DNA of 64,000 nt from an uncultured Bacteroidales bacterium (GCA_947644715.1 CANSAP010000001.1:1-64000), one strand, 5' to 3'. Numbered from the stretch's first letter, positions 27,706 to 36,818 are shown. Made by a program: numbers and translations. Notes: generated from the sequence alone by a model not told the origin.

Positions 27706-27791
27706 ATTGTTTTCAGGGTGTTGCGTCCGGATAATTGGCGTAAGTGCACAATTCGGTGGTTAACGGAGCAATCAATACCGAAGAATTTCAG

Positions 27792-27799
27792 TAACTTTG
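27792..27799 (+). promoter_or_regulatory. -7 element for the LytS-type kinase gene
   Basis: TAACTTTG matches the consensus; a clear -33 TTTG is missing. The ATG at 27818 would leave a leader of only about 12 nt. Confidence 0.45.
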
Positions 27800-27817
27800 C
27801 ATAGTGCAACATCCCTT

Positions 27818-28822
27818 ATGAAGCGAACGGCATTATACATAGACCTCACCTTTTGCCTGCTGGTGATTCCTGCCTTGGCTCTGATGTTTCCCGTGGAGCG
27901 ATGGATTTATTACTTCCGCTGGTACATACTGACAGCCGGGCTATGGCTTTATCTGACTTACGTCGTAAACAGACTGGTGACCGTGCCCTGCCTGACCGGC
28001 AGACACCGTTTGGGTTGGGGCATCTTCATCATTCTGGTGTCAATAGGCATTACATATCTGCTTTGCGGCGTACAGCTTTATTCACCTCCCCCTAACCCCT
28101 TGGATAAAGGAATCGTACGAGTATTCCCTTCGGTCAAACAGTACCAACAGATGCTTTGGTGTCTGTTCGTAATCGTTGAGACTTTCAGCCTCACCGTGGG
28201 GCTGCTCGTAAAAGTGGAGAGCCGACAGGAGCGCCTGAGAGCAGTCGAGGCTGAACGAGACCATGCAGAAATTGCTCTCTATAAGGCTCGCATCAAGCCT
28301 CACTTTATGTTTAACACCCTGAACTCTCTCTATGGCCTTTTCCTGACCGGCTCTGACCGGGCGCTCCCCTCTCTCGAAGCCTTCATTTCGCTTATGCGCT
28401 ACATTCAATCCTCCTCCACCCGTGACTTGGTTACCCTCACGGATGAGGCTGAATATATCCGGCAGTATGTACACCTGCAATCACTACGCCTCGGCAAGAA
28501 AACTCGGGTGAACCTTCATACGGATGTGACTGGCAGCCCTGCCCTTATTCCGCCAATGCTGCTGATTACTTTTGTCGAGAACTGCTTCAAGCACGGTGTG
28601 TCATCAGATGTGGAAAGCGAGATTGTCATCTCTCTCACCCAAAGCGATGGAGAACTTCGTCTCCATACATCCAACAGAATTTTCCCGGCAGAGCGGATAG
28701 GTGAACATACCGGCATAGCGAACTGCCGCAAACGGCTGGAGCTCCTGTATCCTGCGCGCCATTCGCTCAGCATCGTCAGTGAATCTGATTTGTTTATCGT
28801 AAATCTACGCATACGCCTATGA
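27818..28822 (+). CDS. LytS/YehU-type sensor histidine kinase
   Basis: A 334-aa membrane kinase. About four hydrophobic helices lie in the first 130 residues, followed by a short coiled linker, the His_kinase box IKPHFMFNTLNSLY (His162) and a compact HATPase with LLITFVENCFKHG. There is no large periplasmic sensor. It overlaps the LytTR regulator gene by 4 nt (ATGA), so the two form a two-component pair. A proline-rich patch (YSPPPNPLDKG, DNA 28078-28110) between helices looks inserted. An in-frame ATG at 27797 falls inside the -7 element and is rejected. Confidence 0.9.
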   Translation: MKRTALYIDLTFCLLVIPALALMFPVERWIYYFRWYILTAGLWLYLTYVVNRLVTVPCLTGRHRLGWGIFIILVSIGITYLLCGVQLYSPPPNPLDKGIVRVFPSVKQYQQMLWCLFVIVETFSLTVGLLVKVESRQERLRAVEAERDHAEIALYKARIKPHFMFNTLNSLYGLFLTGSDRALPSLEAFISLMRYIQSSSTRDLVTLTDEAEYIRQYVHLQSLRLGKKTRVNLHTDVTGSPALIPPMLLITFVENCFKHGVSSDVESEIVISLTQSDGELRLHTSNRIFPAERIGEHTGIANCRKRLELLYPARHSLSIVSESDLFIVNLRIRL

Positions 28823-29514
28823 ACGACATAATGAAGTGTGTGGCAATCGACGATGAACCGATTGCCTTGTCCATTCTTTCGGAATACTGCAATCGCCACG
28901 GGGGACTTACTCTTCAAACCTTCACTTCCCCATCTGAAGGATTGGAATACGTGCTCGCATCACCACCCGACATCCTCTTTCTTGACATTGAGATGAATTC
29001 CCGCAACGGTCTTCAGCTCGCCAGCGAACTCCCTCCCGGCATCTGCCTGATATTCACGACTGCCTATCAGCAATATGCTCTTGACGGCTTCAATCTCGAC
29101 GCCGTTGATTTCCTGCACAAGCCAATCTTCTTCCCCCGATTTGAGCAAGCGATTGCAAAGGCCGTCCGCCGGCTGAACCGCCCGGACGCTGATACCCACT
29201 CCGAAGCAATTACTCTGAAAGTTGAGCATCGCACTGTGCTGATTCGTCCGGAAGAGATTCTTTATATTGAGGCCATGGACAATTACGTCAAAGTGTTCCG
29301 CCTGAATCAGCCAACCATTCTCTCGCAAATCACGATGAAGGAGATGATGGCAAAGCTGCCAAGCAAGGATTTCGCCCGTGTGCATCGCTCTTACATCGTA
29401 GCGCTGAAAGGCATCACCGGCTATGCATGCCGGCGCCTGACTCTGCGCGGCACTACTCAGGAAATCCCCATCGGGCGCAAATATGCCGACACCATTGCAG
29501 GTTTAATCAGCTGA
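28819..29514 (+). CDS. LytTR-family response regulator
   Basis: A 231-aa regulator. The receiver domain has the acidic pair in VAIDDEP (residues 11-12), phospho-acceptor Asp56 in LFLDIEM and Lys101 in DFLHKP. The C-terminal LytTR DNA-binding domain (about 130-231) has ILYIEAMDNYVKV and FARVHRSYIV. It should be phosphorylated by the adjacent LytS-type kinase. Targets are not evident; both the RND gene upstream (divergent) and its own operon are candidates. Start at 28819 overlaps the kinase stop; 28831 is possible. Confidence 0.93.
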   Translation: MNDIMKCVAIDDEPIALSILSEYCNRHGGLTLQTFTSPSEGLEYVLASPPDILFLDIEMNSRNGLQLASELPPGICLIFTTAYQQYALDGFNLDAVDFLHKPIFFPRFEQAIAKAVRRLNRPDADTHSEAITLKVEHRTVLIRPEEILYIEAMDNYVKVFRLNQPTILSQITMKEMMAKLPSKDFARVHRSYIVALKGITGYACRRLTLRGTTQEIPIGRKYADTIAGLIS

Positions 29515-29566
29515 AGCGTCGCCCGCGCCTGTCCCTCCTGACTTTTCAAACACCGCAACGCACAAA

Positions 29567-29601
29567 TTAAGCCGAAAAAGAGTGATTCTTCTTCGGCTTA
29601 A
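29567..29601. terminator. Bidirectional terminator between the regulator and DUF4270 genes
   Basis: Arms at 29567-29581 and 29587-29601 form a 15-bp stem with one mismatch and a 5-nt loop. The genes on each side converge, so it can stop transcription from both. Confidence 0.7.
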
Positions 29602-29621
29602 CTTATGATGAAATGTGGTGT

Positions 29622-31034
29622 TTACTTCATGAATTGGCGGGAGTATGTCAGCTTCACTTTTGAACCCGGAATGTCAAGTCGACACAGAACGGGACGTGCT
29701 ATATACAGGTCGCAGGCTGTGACCATAACCTTTGATGTGCCGGTGACAGAACCCACATCTTCTGTGGTGATGGTCACCGGGACCAACGTGAAGTCTTCGT
29801 CGGCATCCTCAACCTTACCTCCATTTGCCATTAGTTCGACAATATACGGGCGCAAGGATGTGAAGCGATAACTATCTGTCTGAGAGTTATATGCGGCATA
29901 GAAGCAGTCAGTATCATCTTCCTGCGGCAGCTGATTCTTCAGGAAAAATTCAGGCAGACGCGAGGTCTTGATCATTAGCAAATATGGAGGACGGGTAATG
30001 CCGTAATCATTAGCCACATTGCGCACAGGCACTTCATAAGTCAGACTGTTAACCACTGAGAGGTTGAAGTCCTCCTTATAGTATCTTTCGATAATCTGAC
30101 GCGCCGGGAAGTGTACTTTAACATTATATCCGCCGGGACCTTGCAGTATGCATTCCTTGCTGCTGACACGGTCAGCCACAGACTGCGCCGGTGACATACG
30201 CATCAAATTAGCTGAAAGCACTTCCGGAGAGATGGAGAAGAGCGTTGCGGAATCGGTTATCAGTGAATCGACCTTTACCGCTACGCCATCCTTCACCACA
30301 GTCACTTCGCGATGATAGTTATAGTAAGTGGTGAACTCGGTGGAGGTCATGTTCACAACAAGTCCACGACCAAATGTCTGCCCCACATATATGCCGGCAA
30401 ACTTCTTGGCAAATGCTGAAGGGGTGGCGAAAGTTGCGGGATTGGTACGGTATTCCTTTACGACCTCACGGGCAAACTCCGGGCTCAGAGGGATGTTGAT
30501 AGTTCCGGTCGCTTTGTTCTGCAAAGCCGTAGACATGCCGAGAGTGGAGGCCGTATAGCTTTTTGTGCCAAGCAGAGAGGAACTGTTGTAGTAACCTGAC
30601 AGGTCAGTCATGTTATTGATGTCGGAGGGGAGTTCCTTCAGCAGACGATAGACAGCAAGCTGCTGAGGAGCGAGGCTATCGCCGGTCACTTCGGCTTTTT
30701 TATAGGTGAATTTAAGGCTCATGCCGCTCACGTCTTCCAAGGGGATTGAGTCAGGAATGGACAGAGAGGCAGCCGGCATCAGCTGCGATGCGAAGGAGCA
30801 TTCGAGGGTGCCATAGTCTTCAGCAGCGAGACGCCCCAAAAGCAATGTGCTTGAGCGGGAGTCAAAAATGTCAGCACGCACACTCTCACCGGTGACACTA
30901 AACAGAGAGTCGACCTCAATAGTCACCTCCCCTTTAGAGATGGAGGTGCCTATATTAGTGTCCTCTTCACATGAGGTAAAGGCCACGGTGCAAAGAGTCA
31001 ACAGAGCTGACAGATATAGTTTTACAGATTTCAT
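29622..31034 (-). CDS. DUF4270-family surface lipoprotein
   Basis: A 470-aa lipoprotein of unknown function found across Bacteroidales. The signal peptide ends in a lipobox (TLCTVAFTSC) and the Cys is followed by acidic EED, the pattern associated with export of lipoproteins to the cell surface in this phylum. The rest is beta-rich with many Ser/Thr. It follows the half-length starch-synthase gene by 11 nt, a pairing I recall as conserved, so a linked role is likely but unknown. Confidence 0.8.
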   Translation of the reverse strand: MKSVKLYLSALLTLCTVAFTSCEEDTNIGTSISKGEVTIEVDSLFSVTGESVRADIFDSRSSTLLLGRLAAEDYGTLECSFASQLMPAASLSIPDSIPLEDVSGMSLKFTYKKAEVTGDSLAPQQLAVYRLLKELPSDINNMTDLSGYYNSSSLLGTKSYTASTLGMSTALQNKATGTINIPLSPEFAREVVKEYRTNPATFATPSAFAKKFAGIYVGQTFGRGLVVNMTSTEFTTYYNYHREVTVVKDGVAVKVDSLITDSATLFSISPEVLSANLMRMSPAQSVADRVSSKECILQGPGGYNVKVHFPARQIIERYYKEDFNLSVVNSLTYEVPVRNVANDYGITRPPYLLMIKTSRLPEFFLKNQLPQEDDTDCFYAAYNSQTDSYRFTSLRPYIVELMANGGKVEDADEDFTLVPVTITTEDVGSVTGTSKVMVTACDLYIARPVLCRLDIPGSKVKLTYSRQFMK

Positions 31035-31045
31035 TCAATGTGGAA

Positions 31046-31855
31046 TTACAGTAGGGAGTTGACGAAGTCCACCCACTTGTCGTTACCTTGGGAGGCTTGT
31101 TCCCAGGGGAGCACCTTCGCTTTGGAAGCATCAATGAGTGCTTGGACTTCCGGCGAGGGATTCGGTGTGTTGATGATGATGCCGTTGGCATACTTCAGCA
31201 TGAGCGATGTGAGCACTGCCGGAGTTATCTCCTTGTTCTTAAGGAGCTTGAGGTCAGCCTCCTTCAAGCCTTCCGCTTTGAGCTTGGCCACCATTCCGGG
31301 GTCAAGCACACCCTTAAACTCAGAGTCATCAACGACAGCGATGATTTTCACTGTCTTGAAAGCCGGTTCGTCAGAATAGACCTTGCGCAGATAGACGGGA
31401 GCCAACATGCTCATCCAGCCCATGCAGAGAATTGCATCCGGCGGCCAGCGGAGTTTCTTTGCAGTCTCAACCGTGCCGCGGGTGTAGAAGATGATGCGCT
31501 CATCATTGTTGTCGCGGTTGGAACCCACGGGATCCTCATCAGTATCAAGAGCTTCAAAATAGTCGTCGCTGTAAATGAAATAAGCTTGCAGACGCGCCGG
31601 GGGGAGCGAAGCCACCTTGATAATCAGCGGATGGTCAGTGTCAGCGATTGGAATATTCATGCCACTGAGACGAATTACTTCATGCAACTGATTGCGGCGC
31701 TCGTTGATAGCGCTGTACTTCGGCATGAAGATGCGTGACTCGAAACCCTTGGAGTGAAACTCGTGGGGGAGTTGCTTGCCCAGCAGGCTCCGCTCGGTGG
31801 CGGGCAGGTAGGGGTTCACCTCCTGCGTGATGAAAAGAATGCGTTTGGATGCCAT
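31046..31855 (-). CDS. Glycogen/starch-synthase N-terminal-domain protein (half-length GT5)
   Basis: A 269-aa protein resembling only the N-terminal Rossmann domain of GT5 glycogen synthases: ILFITQEVNPYLPATERS at the start, then GFESRIFMPKYSAINERR and a central 'DAILCMGWMSMLAPVYLRK' stretch. Full-length enzymes are about 480 aa and carry key nucleotide-sugar and catalytic residues in the second domain, which is missing here with no fragment downstream. Similar short proteins are often annotated glgA in Bacteroidales. Catalytic activity is doubtful. It has its own promoter, divergent from panC. Confidence 0.78.
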   Translation of the reverse strand: MASKRILFITQEVNPYLPATERSLLGKQLPHEFHSKGFESRIFMPKYSAINERRNQLHEVIRLSGMNIPIADTDHPLIIKVASLPPARLQAYFIYSDDYFEALDTDEDPVGSNRDNNDERIIFYTRGTVETAKKLRWPPDAILCMGWMSMLAPVYLRKVYSDEPAFKTVKIIAVVDDSEFKGVLDPGMVAKLKAEGLKEADLKLLKNKEITPAVLTSLMLKYANGIIINTPNPSPEVQALIDASKAKVLPWEQASQGNDKWVDFVNSLL

Positions 31856-31915
31856 AATGAGTATTTTTCATGAATACCCGGGCCATTTAACATCAGGCCA
31901 TGAATATTCCGGGCG

Positions 31916-31946
31916 CAAAGTTACGAATTTTTCACCATATAATAAA
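31916..31946 (-). promoter_or_regulatory. Promoter for the GT5-like/DUF4270 genes
   Basis: TAACTTTG on the minus strand (31923 to 31916) with TTTA (31946 to 31943) 19 bp upstream. The leader would be about 50 nt. Confidence 0.6.
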
Positions 31947-31991
31947 GGATTTCAGCGGGTTTTAAGCCCGGGAGATGAAACATTAAGATTA

Positions 31992-32025
31992 TTTCACGAT
32001 ATATCGAGATTTTTTCGTAACTTCG
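31992..32025 (+). promoter_or_regulatory. Promoter for panC
   Basis: TAACTTCG (32018-32025) is one base off TAnnTTTG; TTTC at 31992-31995 is a possible -33 element, 22 bp upstream. The ATG is at 32050. Confidence 0.45.
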
Positions 32026-32049
32026 CACCCTGAAATTCTTTACCGTAAA

Positions 32050-32904
32050 ATGAAGATTTTAAGAACAGTTGATGAACTCACCCGTCATTGCGAGGCTCTG
32101 CGTGCTTCCGGGCTCTCGCTCGGCCTTGTGCCTACGATGGGAGCGCTCCATGCAGGCCACCTCTCGCTCGTGAAAGAGGCGCTTGCCGGCAATGACTCCG
32201 TGGTGGTGAGCCTTTTCGTCAACCCCACCCAATTCAATAACGCCGCTGACCTTCAGACCTATCCCCGCACTGAAGAGGCTGACTTCCGATTGCTGGAGCA
32301 GGCCGGGGCCCAGGCCGTGTTCGCACCCTCTGTTGAGGAGATTTATCCTGACGGAGACCGTCAGCCTGACCACGTTTTTGACCTTGGCGAAGTTGCTGAG
32401 GTCATGGAAGGCGCCATGCGTCCGGGACACTTCCAGGGTGTTGCGCAGATTGTCAGCAAACTGATGCGCATGACTCAGCCCGACCATGCTTATTTCGGCG
32501 AGAAAGACTTTCAACAAATTGCCGTAATCCGCCGCATGGTGGCCACCGAAGGCATCAACGTTGAGATAGTCGATTGCCCCATTATCAGGGAAGATGACGG
32601 GCTGGCTCTCTCCTCGCGCAATGTGCGCCTGAGCAAAGAGCAACGCGCCACGGCTCCCGGCATCTATGCCGCATTGGCGGACTCTGTGGTGCGCAGCAGC
32701 GAGATGAGTGTGGAGGAAGTGCACGATATGGTCGTCAACCGCATCAACGCATTGCCGGAATGCGAGGTAGAGTATTTCTCCATCGTGGATGCTGAGACTC
32801 TGCGCCCGGTCAACAGCTGGAATGAGGCAAAGCGCGTGCAGGGGTGCATCACAGTGTTCTGCGGGCCCGTCAGGCTCATTGACAACATTTGTTATCGCAA
32901 ATAA
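32050..32904 (+). CDS. panC: Pantothenate synthetase
   Basis: A 284-aa enzyme joining pantoate and beta-alanine with ATP. The class signature VPTMGALHAGHLSL (His34, His37) is near the N-terminus, followed by SLFVNPTQF, YFGEKDFQQ and LSSRN motifs. Length is normal. It is followed 71 nt later by panD, which supplies beta-alanine, so the two work in the same pathway. Confidence 0.97.
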   Translation: MKILRTVDELTRHCEALRASGLSLGLVPTMGALHAGHLSLVKEALAGNDSVVVSLFVNPTQFNNAADLQTYPRTEEADFRLLEQAGAQAVFAPSVEEIYPDGDRQPDHVFDLGEVAEVMEGAMRPGHFQGVAQIVSKLMRMTQPDHAYFGEKDFQQIAVIRRMVATEGINVEIVDCPIIREDDGLALSSRNVRLSKEQRATAPGIYAALADSVVRSSEMSVEEVHDMVVNRINALPECEVEYFSIVDAETLRPVNSWNEAKRVQGCITVFCGPVRLIDNICYRK

Positions 32905-32912
32905 AACAAGGT

Positions 32913-32973
32913 AAGTGACTGTTAAGATTTATCAGTCACAGGGTTAGAATATATAAATTTTGGACAGTCACTT
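32913..32973 (+). promoter_or_regulatory. Alternative hairpins upstream of panD
   Basis: AAGTGACTGT (32913-32922) can pair with the perfect complement ACAGTCACTT (32964-32973), or through its GTGACTG core (32915-32921) with CAGTCAC (32933-32939). The two pairings exclude each other. The longer one would bury the bases just before the panD ATG at 32976. This resembles a translational switch, but no ligand or protein is known. Confidence 0.5.
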
Positions 32974-32975
32974 AT

Positions 32976-33323
32976 ATGCTTCTCCAAATAATGAAATCAA
33001 AGATTCACCGCGTGACCGTCACGCAGGCTGATCTTAATTATATAGGGAGTATCACCATCGACAGCGCTCTGCTCCGCGCGGCAGGTATCCGCGAAGGAGA
33101 AAGGGTGTACATAGTTGATAACAACAATGGCGAACGCCTCGACACTTACGTCATTGCCGGGCCTGAAGGGAGCGGCGTCGTGTGTTTGAACGGGGCAGCA
33201 GCCCGCAAGGTTCAGCCCGGCGATGTAGTCATCATCATGGCCTACGCCCTGATGACCCCGGAGGAAGCTGACAACTTCAAGCCGAAAGTGATATTCCCCG
33301 ATACCCTTACCAACACCCTCTGA
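32976..33323 (+). CDS. panD: Aspartate 1-decarboxylase (pyruvoyl type)
   Basis: A 115-aa proenzyme that self-cleaves between Gly24 and Ser25 (NYIGSITID) to form the pyruvoyl group, then makes beta-alanine from aspartate for pantothenate synthesis. [10 protein letters not shown]-type residues appear as [10 protein letters not shown], followed by IIMAYALM. The start [13 protein letters not shown] matches the family N-terminus, so the ATG at 32976 is kept over the one at 32991. Confidence 0.96.
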   Translation: MLLQIMKSKIHRVTVTQADLNYIGSITIDSALLRAAGIREGERVYIVDNNNGERLDTYVIAGPEGSGVVCLNGAAARKVQPGDVVIIMAYALMTPEEADNFKPKVIFPDTLTNTL

Positions 33324-33345
33324 GAAACTGTTTTCAGTTCTCAGA
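33319..33345 (+). terminator. Hairpin overlapping the panD stop
   Basis: TCTGAGAAACTG (33319-33330) pairs with CAGTTCTCAGA (33335-33345) around a TTTT loop with one bulged A. No long T run follows. It may end panC-panD transcription ahead of ffh. Confidence 0.55.
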
Positions 33346-33370
33346 CGTGATTTAACCGTACCGTTCAAAA

Positions 33371-34708
33371 ATGTTTGAAAATCTTTCAGAGCGTCTTGAA
33401 CGCTCATTCAAAATTCTTAAGGGTCAAGGCAAAATTACTGAAATTAATGTAGCCGAGACCATGAAAGATGTGCGTCGCGCCCTGCTTGACGCCGACGTCA
33501 ATTATAAGGTGGCCACCCAGTTCATGAACACTGTGAAAGCCAAGGCCATGGGTCAGAACGTTATCAACGCTCTGAAGCCCAAGGAGCTGATGGTTAAAAT
33601 CGTGCATGATGAGCTGGCAGCCATGATGGGTGGCACTCAGGTGCCCATCACCATCTCCGGCAACCCCTCCATCATTCTCATGAGCGGTCTGCAGGGTTCC
33701 GGTAAGACCACCTTCTCAGGCAAGCTGGCCAAGAAGCTGAAGAGCGCTCGCGGCATGCGTCCGCTGCTCGTGGCCTGCGACGTCTATCGTCCTGCGGCAA
33801 TCGACCAGCTGAGCAAGCTCGGTGCGCAGATTGAAGTGCCGGTCTACACGGAGCCGGGCAACACCAATCCGGTGGAAATCGCCCTCAATGCAATCAAGCA
33901 TGCCAAGACTAATCACAATGACTTGGTCATCATCGACACGGCCGGTCGCTTGGCTGTGGATGAGCCTATGATGCAGGAGATTGCCGCCATCAAGGAAGCA
34001 GTCAAGCCGCAGGAAACCCTCTTCGTGGTCGACGCAATGACCGGTCAGGATGCCGTCAACACAGCACGCACCTTCAACGAGCGTCTGGACTTCGACGGCG
34101 TTATCCTCACCAAACTCGACGGCGACACCCGTGGCGGCGCTGCTCTTTCAATCCGCACTGTTGTCAACAAGCCTATCAAATACATTGGTTCCGGCGAAAA
34201 ACTGGAAGACCTTCAGGAATTCAATCCCGAGGGTATGGCATCACGTATTCTCGGCATGGGTGACATCGTCGAGATTGCCAAGCGCGCCCAGGAGCTGTAT
34301 GACGAAAAAGAAGCGAAGCGCCTTGAGGAGAAAATCCGCAAGAACAAGTTTGATTTTGAAGACTTCTACAAGCAGATTCAGCAGATAAAGAAGATGGGTA
34401 ACCTCAAGGACCTGGCCAGCATGATTCCCGGCGTGGGCAAGCAGATCAAGGACCTTGACATTGATGACAGTGCTTTCAAGGGTATTGAGGCCATCATCAA
34501 CTCAATGACACCGCATGAGCGCCACAACCCGGAAATCATTAATTCCTCCCGTCGTCAGCGCATCGCCAAAGGTTCCGGCACCGGTATCGCAGAGGTTAAC
34601 CGCCTGCTCAAGCAGTTTGAGGATACCCGCAAGATGATGCGCATGGCCACCACCAAGAATCCTCTGAAGTTGGCTCGCCAATTGCGCAACGCCAAGCGTG
34701 GCCGCTGA
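33371..34708 (+). CDS. ffh: Signal recognition particle protein Ffh (SRP54)
   Basis: A 445-aa GTPase that binds signal peptides emerging from ribosomes together with the SRP RNA. Order: N domain, G domain with GLQGSGKTTFSGKLA, DTAGRL and TKLDGDTRGGA, then the Met-rich M domain (about 300-430) with the signal-peptide groove and SGTGIAEVNRLLKQF. Complete. Its receptor FtsY is at 14148-15125. Confidence 0.98.
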   Translation: MFENLSERLERSFKILKGQGKITEINVAETMKDVRRALLDADVNYKVATQFMNTVKAKAMGQNVINALKPKELMVKIVHDELAAMMGGTQVPITISGNPSIILMSGLQGSGKTTFSGKLAKKLKSARGMRPLLVACDVYRPAAIDQLSKLGAQIEVPVYTEPGNTNPVEIALNAIKHAKTNHNDLVIIDTAGRLAVDEPMMQEIAAIKEAVKPQETLFVVDAMTGQDAVNTARTFNERLDFDGVILTKLDGDTRGGAALSIRTVVNKPIKYIGSGEKLEDLQEFNPEGMASRILGMGDIVEIAKRAQELYDEKEAKRLEEKIRKNKFDFEDFYKQIQQIKKMGNLKDLASMIPGVGKQIKDLDIDDSAFKGIEAIINSMTPHERHNPEIINSSRRQRIAKGSGTGIAEVNRLLKQFEDTRKMMRMATTKNPLKLARQLRNAKRGR

Positions 34709-34723
34709 ATCGGTTGAATTCAA

Positions 34724-34734
34724 TAGACACACTC
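34724..34734 (+). repeat. TAGACACACTC leader element, copy 2 (folD)
   Basis: Exact match to the elements at 9705-9715 and 39888-39898 (both minus strand). It lies 52 nt upstream of the folD ATG. Confidence 0.5.
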
Positions 34735-34740
34735 AAAAGT

Positions 34741-34787
34741 GAAATTCGGCTTAAATCCAAACACACTCTAAACCCGATACCTTAAAT
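34741..34787 (+). promoter_or_regulatory. Leader segment shared with citD
   Basis: The 47 nt that end in the folD ATG align with 62532-62576 upstream of citD at 38 of 45 compared bases with one 2-nt gap. Shared blocks include AATTCGG, TCCAA, CACACTC and TACCTTAAAT. Shared regulation is inferred. Confidence 0.65.
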
Positions 34788-35661
34788 GACACTGATTGAC
34801 GGTAAAAAGACCGCATCCGACATTAAACTTGAGATTGCGGCTGAAGTGGCTGAGATGGTTGCACGCGGCGAGCGTGCCCCTCACTTGGCAGCAATCCTGG
34901 TGGGCCACGACGGTGGCTCAGAGACCTATGTGGCCAACAAAGTTAAGGCCTGCGAAATGTGTGGATTCAAAAGCACACTGCTTCGCTTCGAGGATGACAT
35001 CACTGAGGAGGCTCTGCTTGACGAAATCCGTCGCTTGAATGAAGATGACGATGTTGACGGTTTCATCGTGCAGCTCCCGCTGCCTCGCCACATCGATGAG
35101 CAGAGAGTAACTGAAGCTATCTATCCGGAGAAGGATGTTGACGGTTTCCACCCCGTAAACGTAGGCCGCATGAGCATCGGTCTCCCCTGCTTCAAGAGCG
35201 CCACCCCGAGCGGCATCATGGATCTGCTGGAGCGCTATGGCATTGAGACCAAAGGCAAACATGCCGTTGTGCTCGGTCGCAGCAACATTGTCGGCAAACC
35301 CATCGCCACACTGCTCATGCAGAAAGCCACTCCCGGCAACTGTACCGTAACCGTCTGTCACTCAGCCACTCCTGACATCGCAACAATCACTCGCTCAGCT
35401 GACATCATCATCGCAGCCCTCGGCTCTCCCCTCTTCCTCAAGGAGGAGATGGTGAAGGAGGGTGCCGTAGTCATAGATGTTGGCACAACCCGCGTGCCTG
35501 ACTCATCACGCAAGTCAGGATTCCGTCTTTGCGGCGATGTCGATTTTGAGAATGTCGCGCCCAAATGCTCGTTCATCACTCCGGTGCCGGGCGGCGTAGG
35601 ACCGATGACCATTTGCTCCCTGATGAAGAACACTCTTCAGGCGCGCAAAAACAAAATGTAA
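34786..35661 (+). CDS. folD: Methylenetetrahydrofolate dehydrogenase/cyclohydrolase
   Basis: A 291-aa bifunctional enzyme interconverting 5,10-methylene-THF, methenyl-THF and 10-formyl-THF. [13 protein letters not shown] holds the catalytic Lys; [11 protein letters not shown] and [11 protein letters not shown] (NADP-binding) are classic signatures, as is [12 protein letters not shown] near the C-terminus. Complete. It follows ffh by 77 nt and carries the leader segment shared with citD. Confidence 0.97.
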   Translation: MTLIDGKKTASDIKLEIAAEVAEMVARGERAPHLAAILVGHDGGSETYVANKVKACEMCGFKSTLLRFEDDITEEALLDEIRRLNEDDDVDGFIVQLPLPRHIDEQRVTEAIYPEKDVDGFHPVNVGRMSIGLPCFKSATPSGIMDLLERYGIETKGKHAVVLGRSNIVGKPIATLLMQKATPGNCTVTVCHSATPDIATITRSADIIIAALGSPLFLKEEMVKEGAVVIDVGTTRVPDSSRKSGFRLCGDVDFENVAPKCSFITPVPGGVGPMTICSLMKNTLQARKNKM

Positions 35662-35672
35662 AGCAGCTCCAT

Positions 35673-36818
35673 ATGCGAACTCTTCTCCTGCATCTGCTTC
35701 TTCCGTTGGCATTCCTTACGGGTGCCTGCGGAAGGAGCAGTGCCATTAATGAATCAGAGTCAACCGCTATTGCAGACTCCATAGCAGCCACGCAACCCGC
35801 AAAAGCCACCCTCTATTTCGTGGGTGACGCAATGCAACACCAAGCGCAGCTTGACCGTGCCCGTGAACTTGGCGGAGGCAGCTTCAGCTATGCCGGCTGC
35901 TTCGACCTGATAGCGCCCACGGTGAAAGCTGCGGACTATGCTGTGGTCAACTTGGAAGTGCCGCTGGGCGGAGGCAAAGGGGGTTACACCGGTTTTCCCT
36001 GTTTTTCCGCGCCTGACGAATTTGCCCTCGCGCTTAAGGATGCCGGGTTCGACCTGTTTCTTACGGCCAACAACCATACCCTCGACCGAAAGGACTATGG
36101 TCTGCGTCGCACTCTGCAAGTGCTTGATTCTCTTCAGGTTGACCATATAGGAACTTACGATGACAAAGCCGAACGCACGGCACTTGTCCCCTTCATCAAG
36201 GATATCAACGGAATTAAGGTCGCTTTCCTGAACTACACCTATGGCACCAACGGCATTACAGCCTCGCAGGGCGCGGAAGTCAGTCTCATTGACCGCAAAG
36301 CTATGGCGCAGGAGATTAAGCTGGCTCGAGAAAAAGGGGCGGAGTTGGTCTGCGTCTGTGTGCACTGGGGCATAGAGTATCAGCTGACGGAGCATCCATC
36401 TCAACGCAGCCTTGCTGACTTCCTTGTCGAGCAAGGTGTGGATATGATTATCGGCGGCCATCCTCATGTAATACAGCCCATGAAGGTGGTTCAGAATCCG
36501 GCGACAGGAAAGAACACGTTAGTGGTGTACAGCCTGGGCAATTTCATCAGTAATATGAAGACGGGCGACACTCGCGGAGGAGCATCCGTCACATGCGAAA
36601 TCGAAAGAGGTGAAGATGGCGAAGCACGCTTTGTCGCTGCTACTTACGACACTTTCTACGCAGCCAAGCCCGCCGGTGGTAACACGAATTTTCAAGTGAT
36701 CCCCTACTCAATGGCTGACCGGATTCCGGCTGCACAACTCGGTTGGTGGAACACCTTCTCAAACTCAGCCGAGCGTGTGTTCTCGACAAAAAACGTAGAT
36801 GTCCCGCGCAAACACTGA
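35673..36818 (+). CDS. CapA/PgsA-like metallophosphatase-fold lipoprotein
   Basis: About 381 aa. The signal peptide ends with a lipobox (FLTGAC), so it is a lipoprotein. The PGA_cap fold is shown by LYFVGDAMQH, ADYAVVNLEVPL, LTANNHTLD, VCVHWGIEY and IIGGHPHVIQP, with the metal-binding Asp, Asn and His residues of calcineurin-like enzymes. Relatives act in poly-gamma-glutamate capsule formation or as poorly characterised envelope phosphatases. The ATG at 35673, 11 nt after folD, is chosen; an earlier in-frame ATG lies inside folD. Confidence 0.85.
   Translation: MRTLLLHLLLPLAFLTGACGRSSAINESESTAIADSIAATQPAKATLYFVGDAMQHQAQLDRARELGGGSFSYAGCFDLIAPTVKAADYAVVNLEVPLGGGKGGYTGFPCFSAPDEFALALKDAGFDLFLTANNHTLDRKDYGLRRTLQVLDSLQVDHIGTYDDKAERTALVPFIKDINGIKVAFLNYTYGTNGITASQGAEVSLIDRKAMAQEIKLAREKGAELVCVCVHWGIEYQLTEHPSQRSLADFLVEQGVDMIIGGHPHVIQPMKVVQNPATGKNTLVVYSLGNFISNMKTGDTRGGASVTCEIERGEDGEARFVAATYDTFYAAKPAGGNTNFQVIPYSMADRIPAAQLGWWNTFSNSAERVFSTKNVDVPRKH

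Noticed and set aside
34724-34787. Known THF riboswitch before folD
   Set aside because: The sequence does not fit the THF riboswitch core as I recall it, and the motif is shared with citD, which is not a folate gene.
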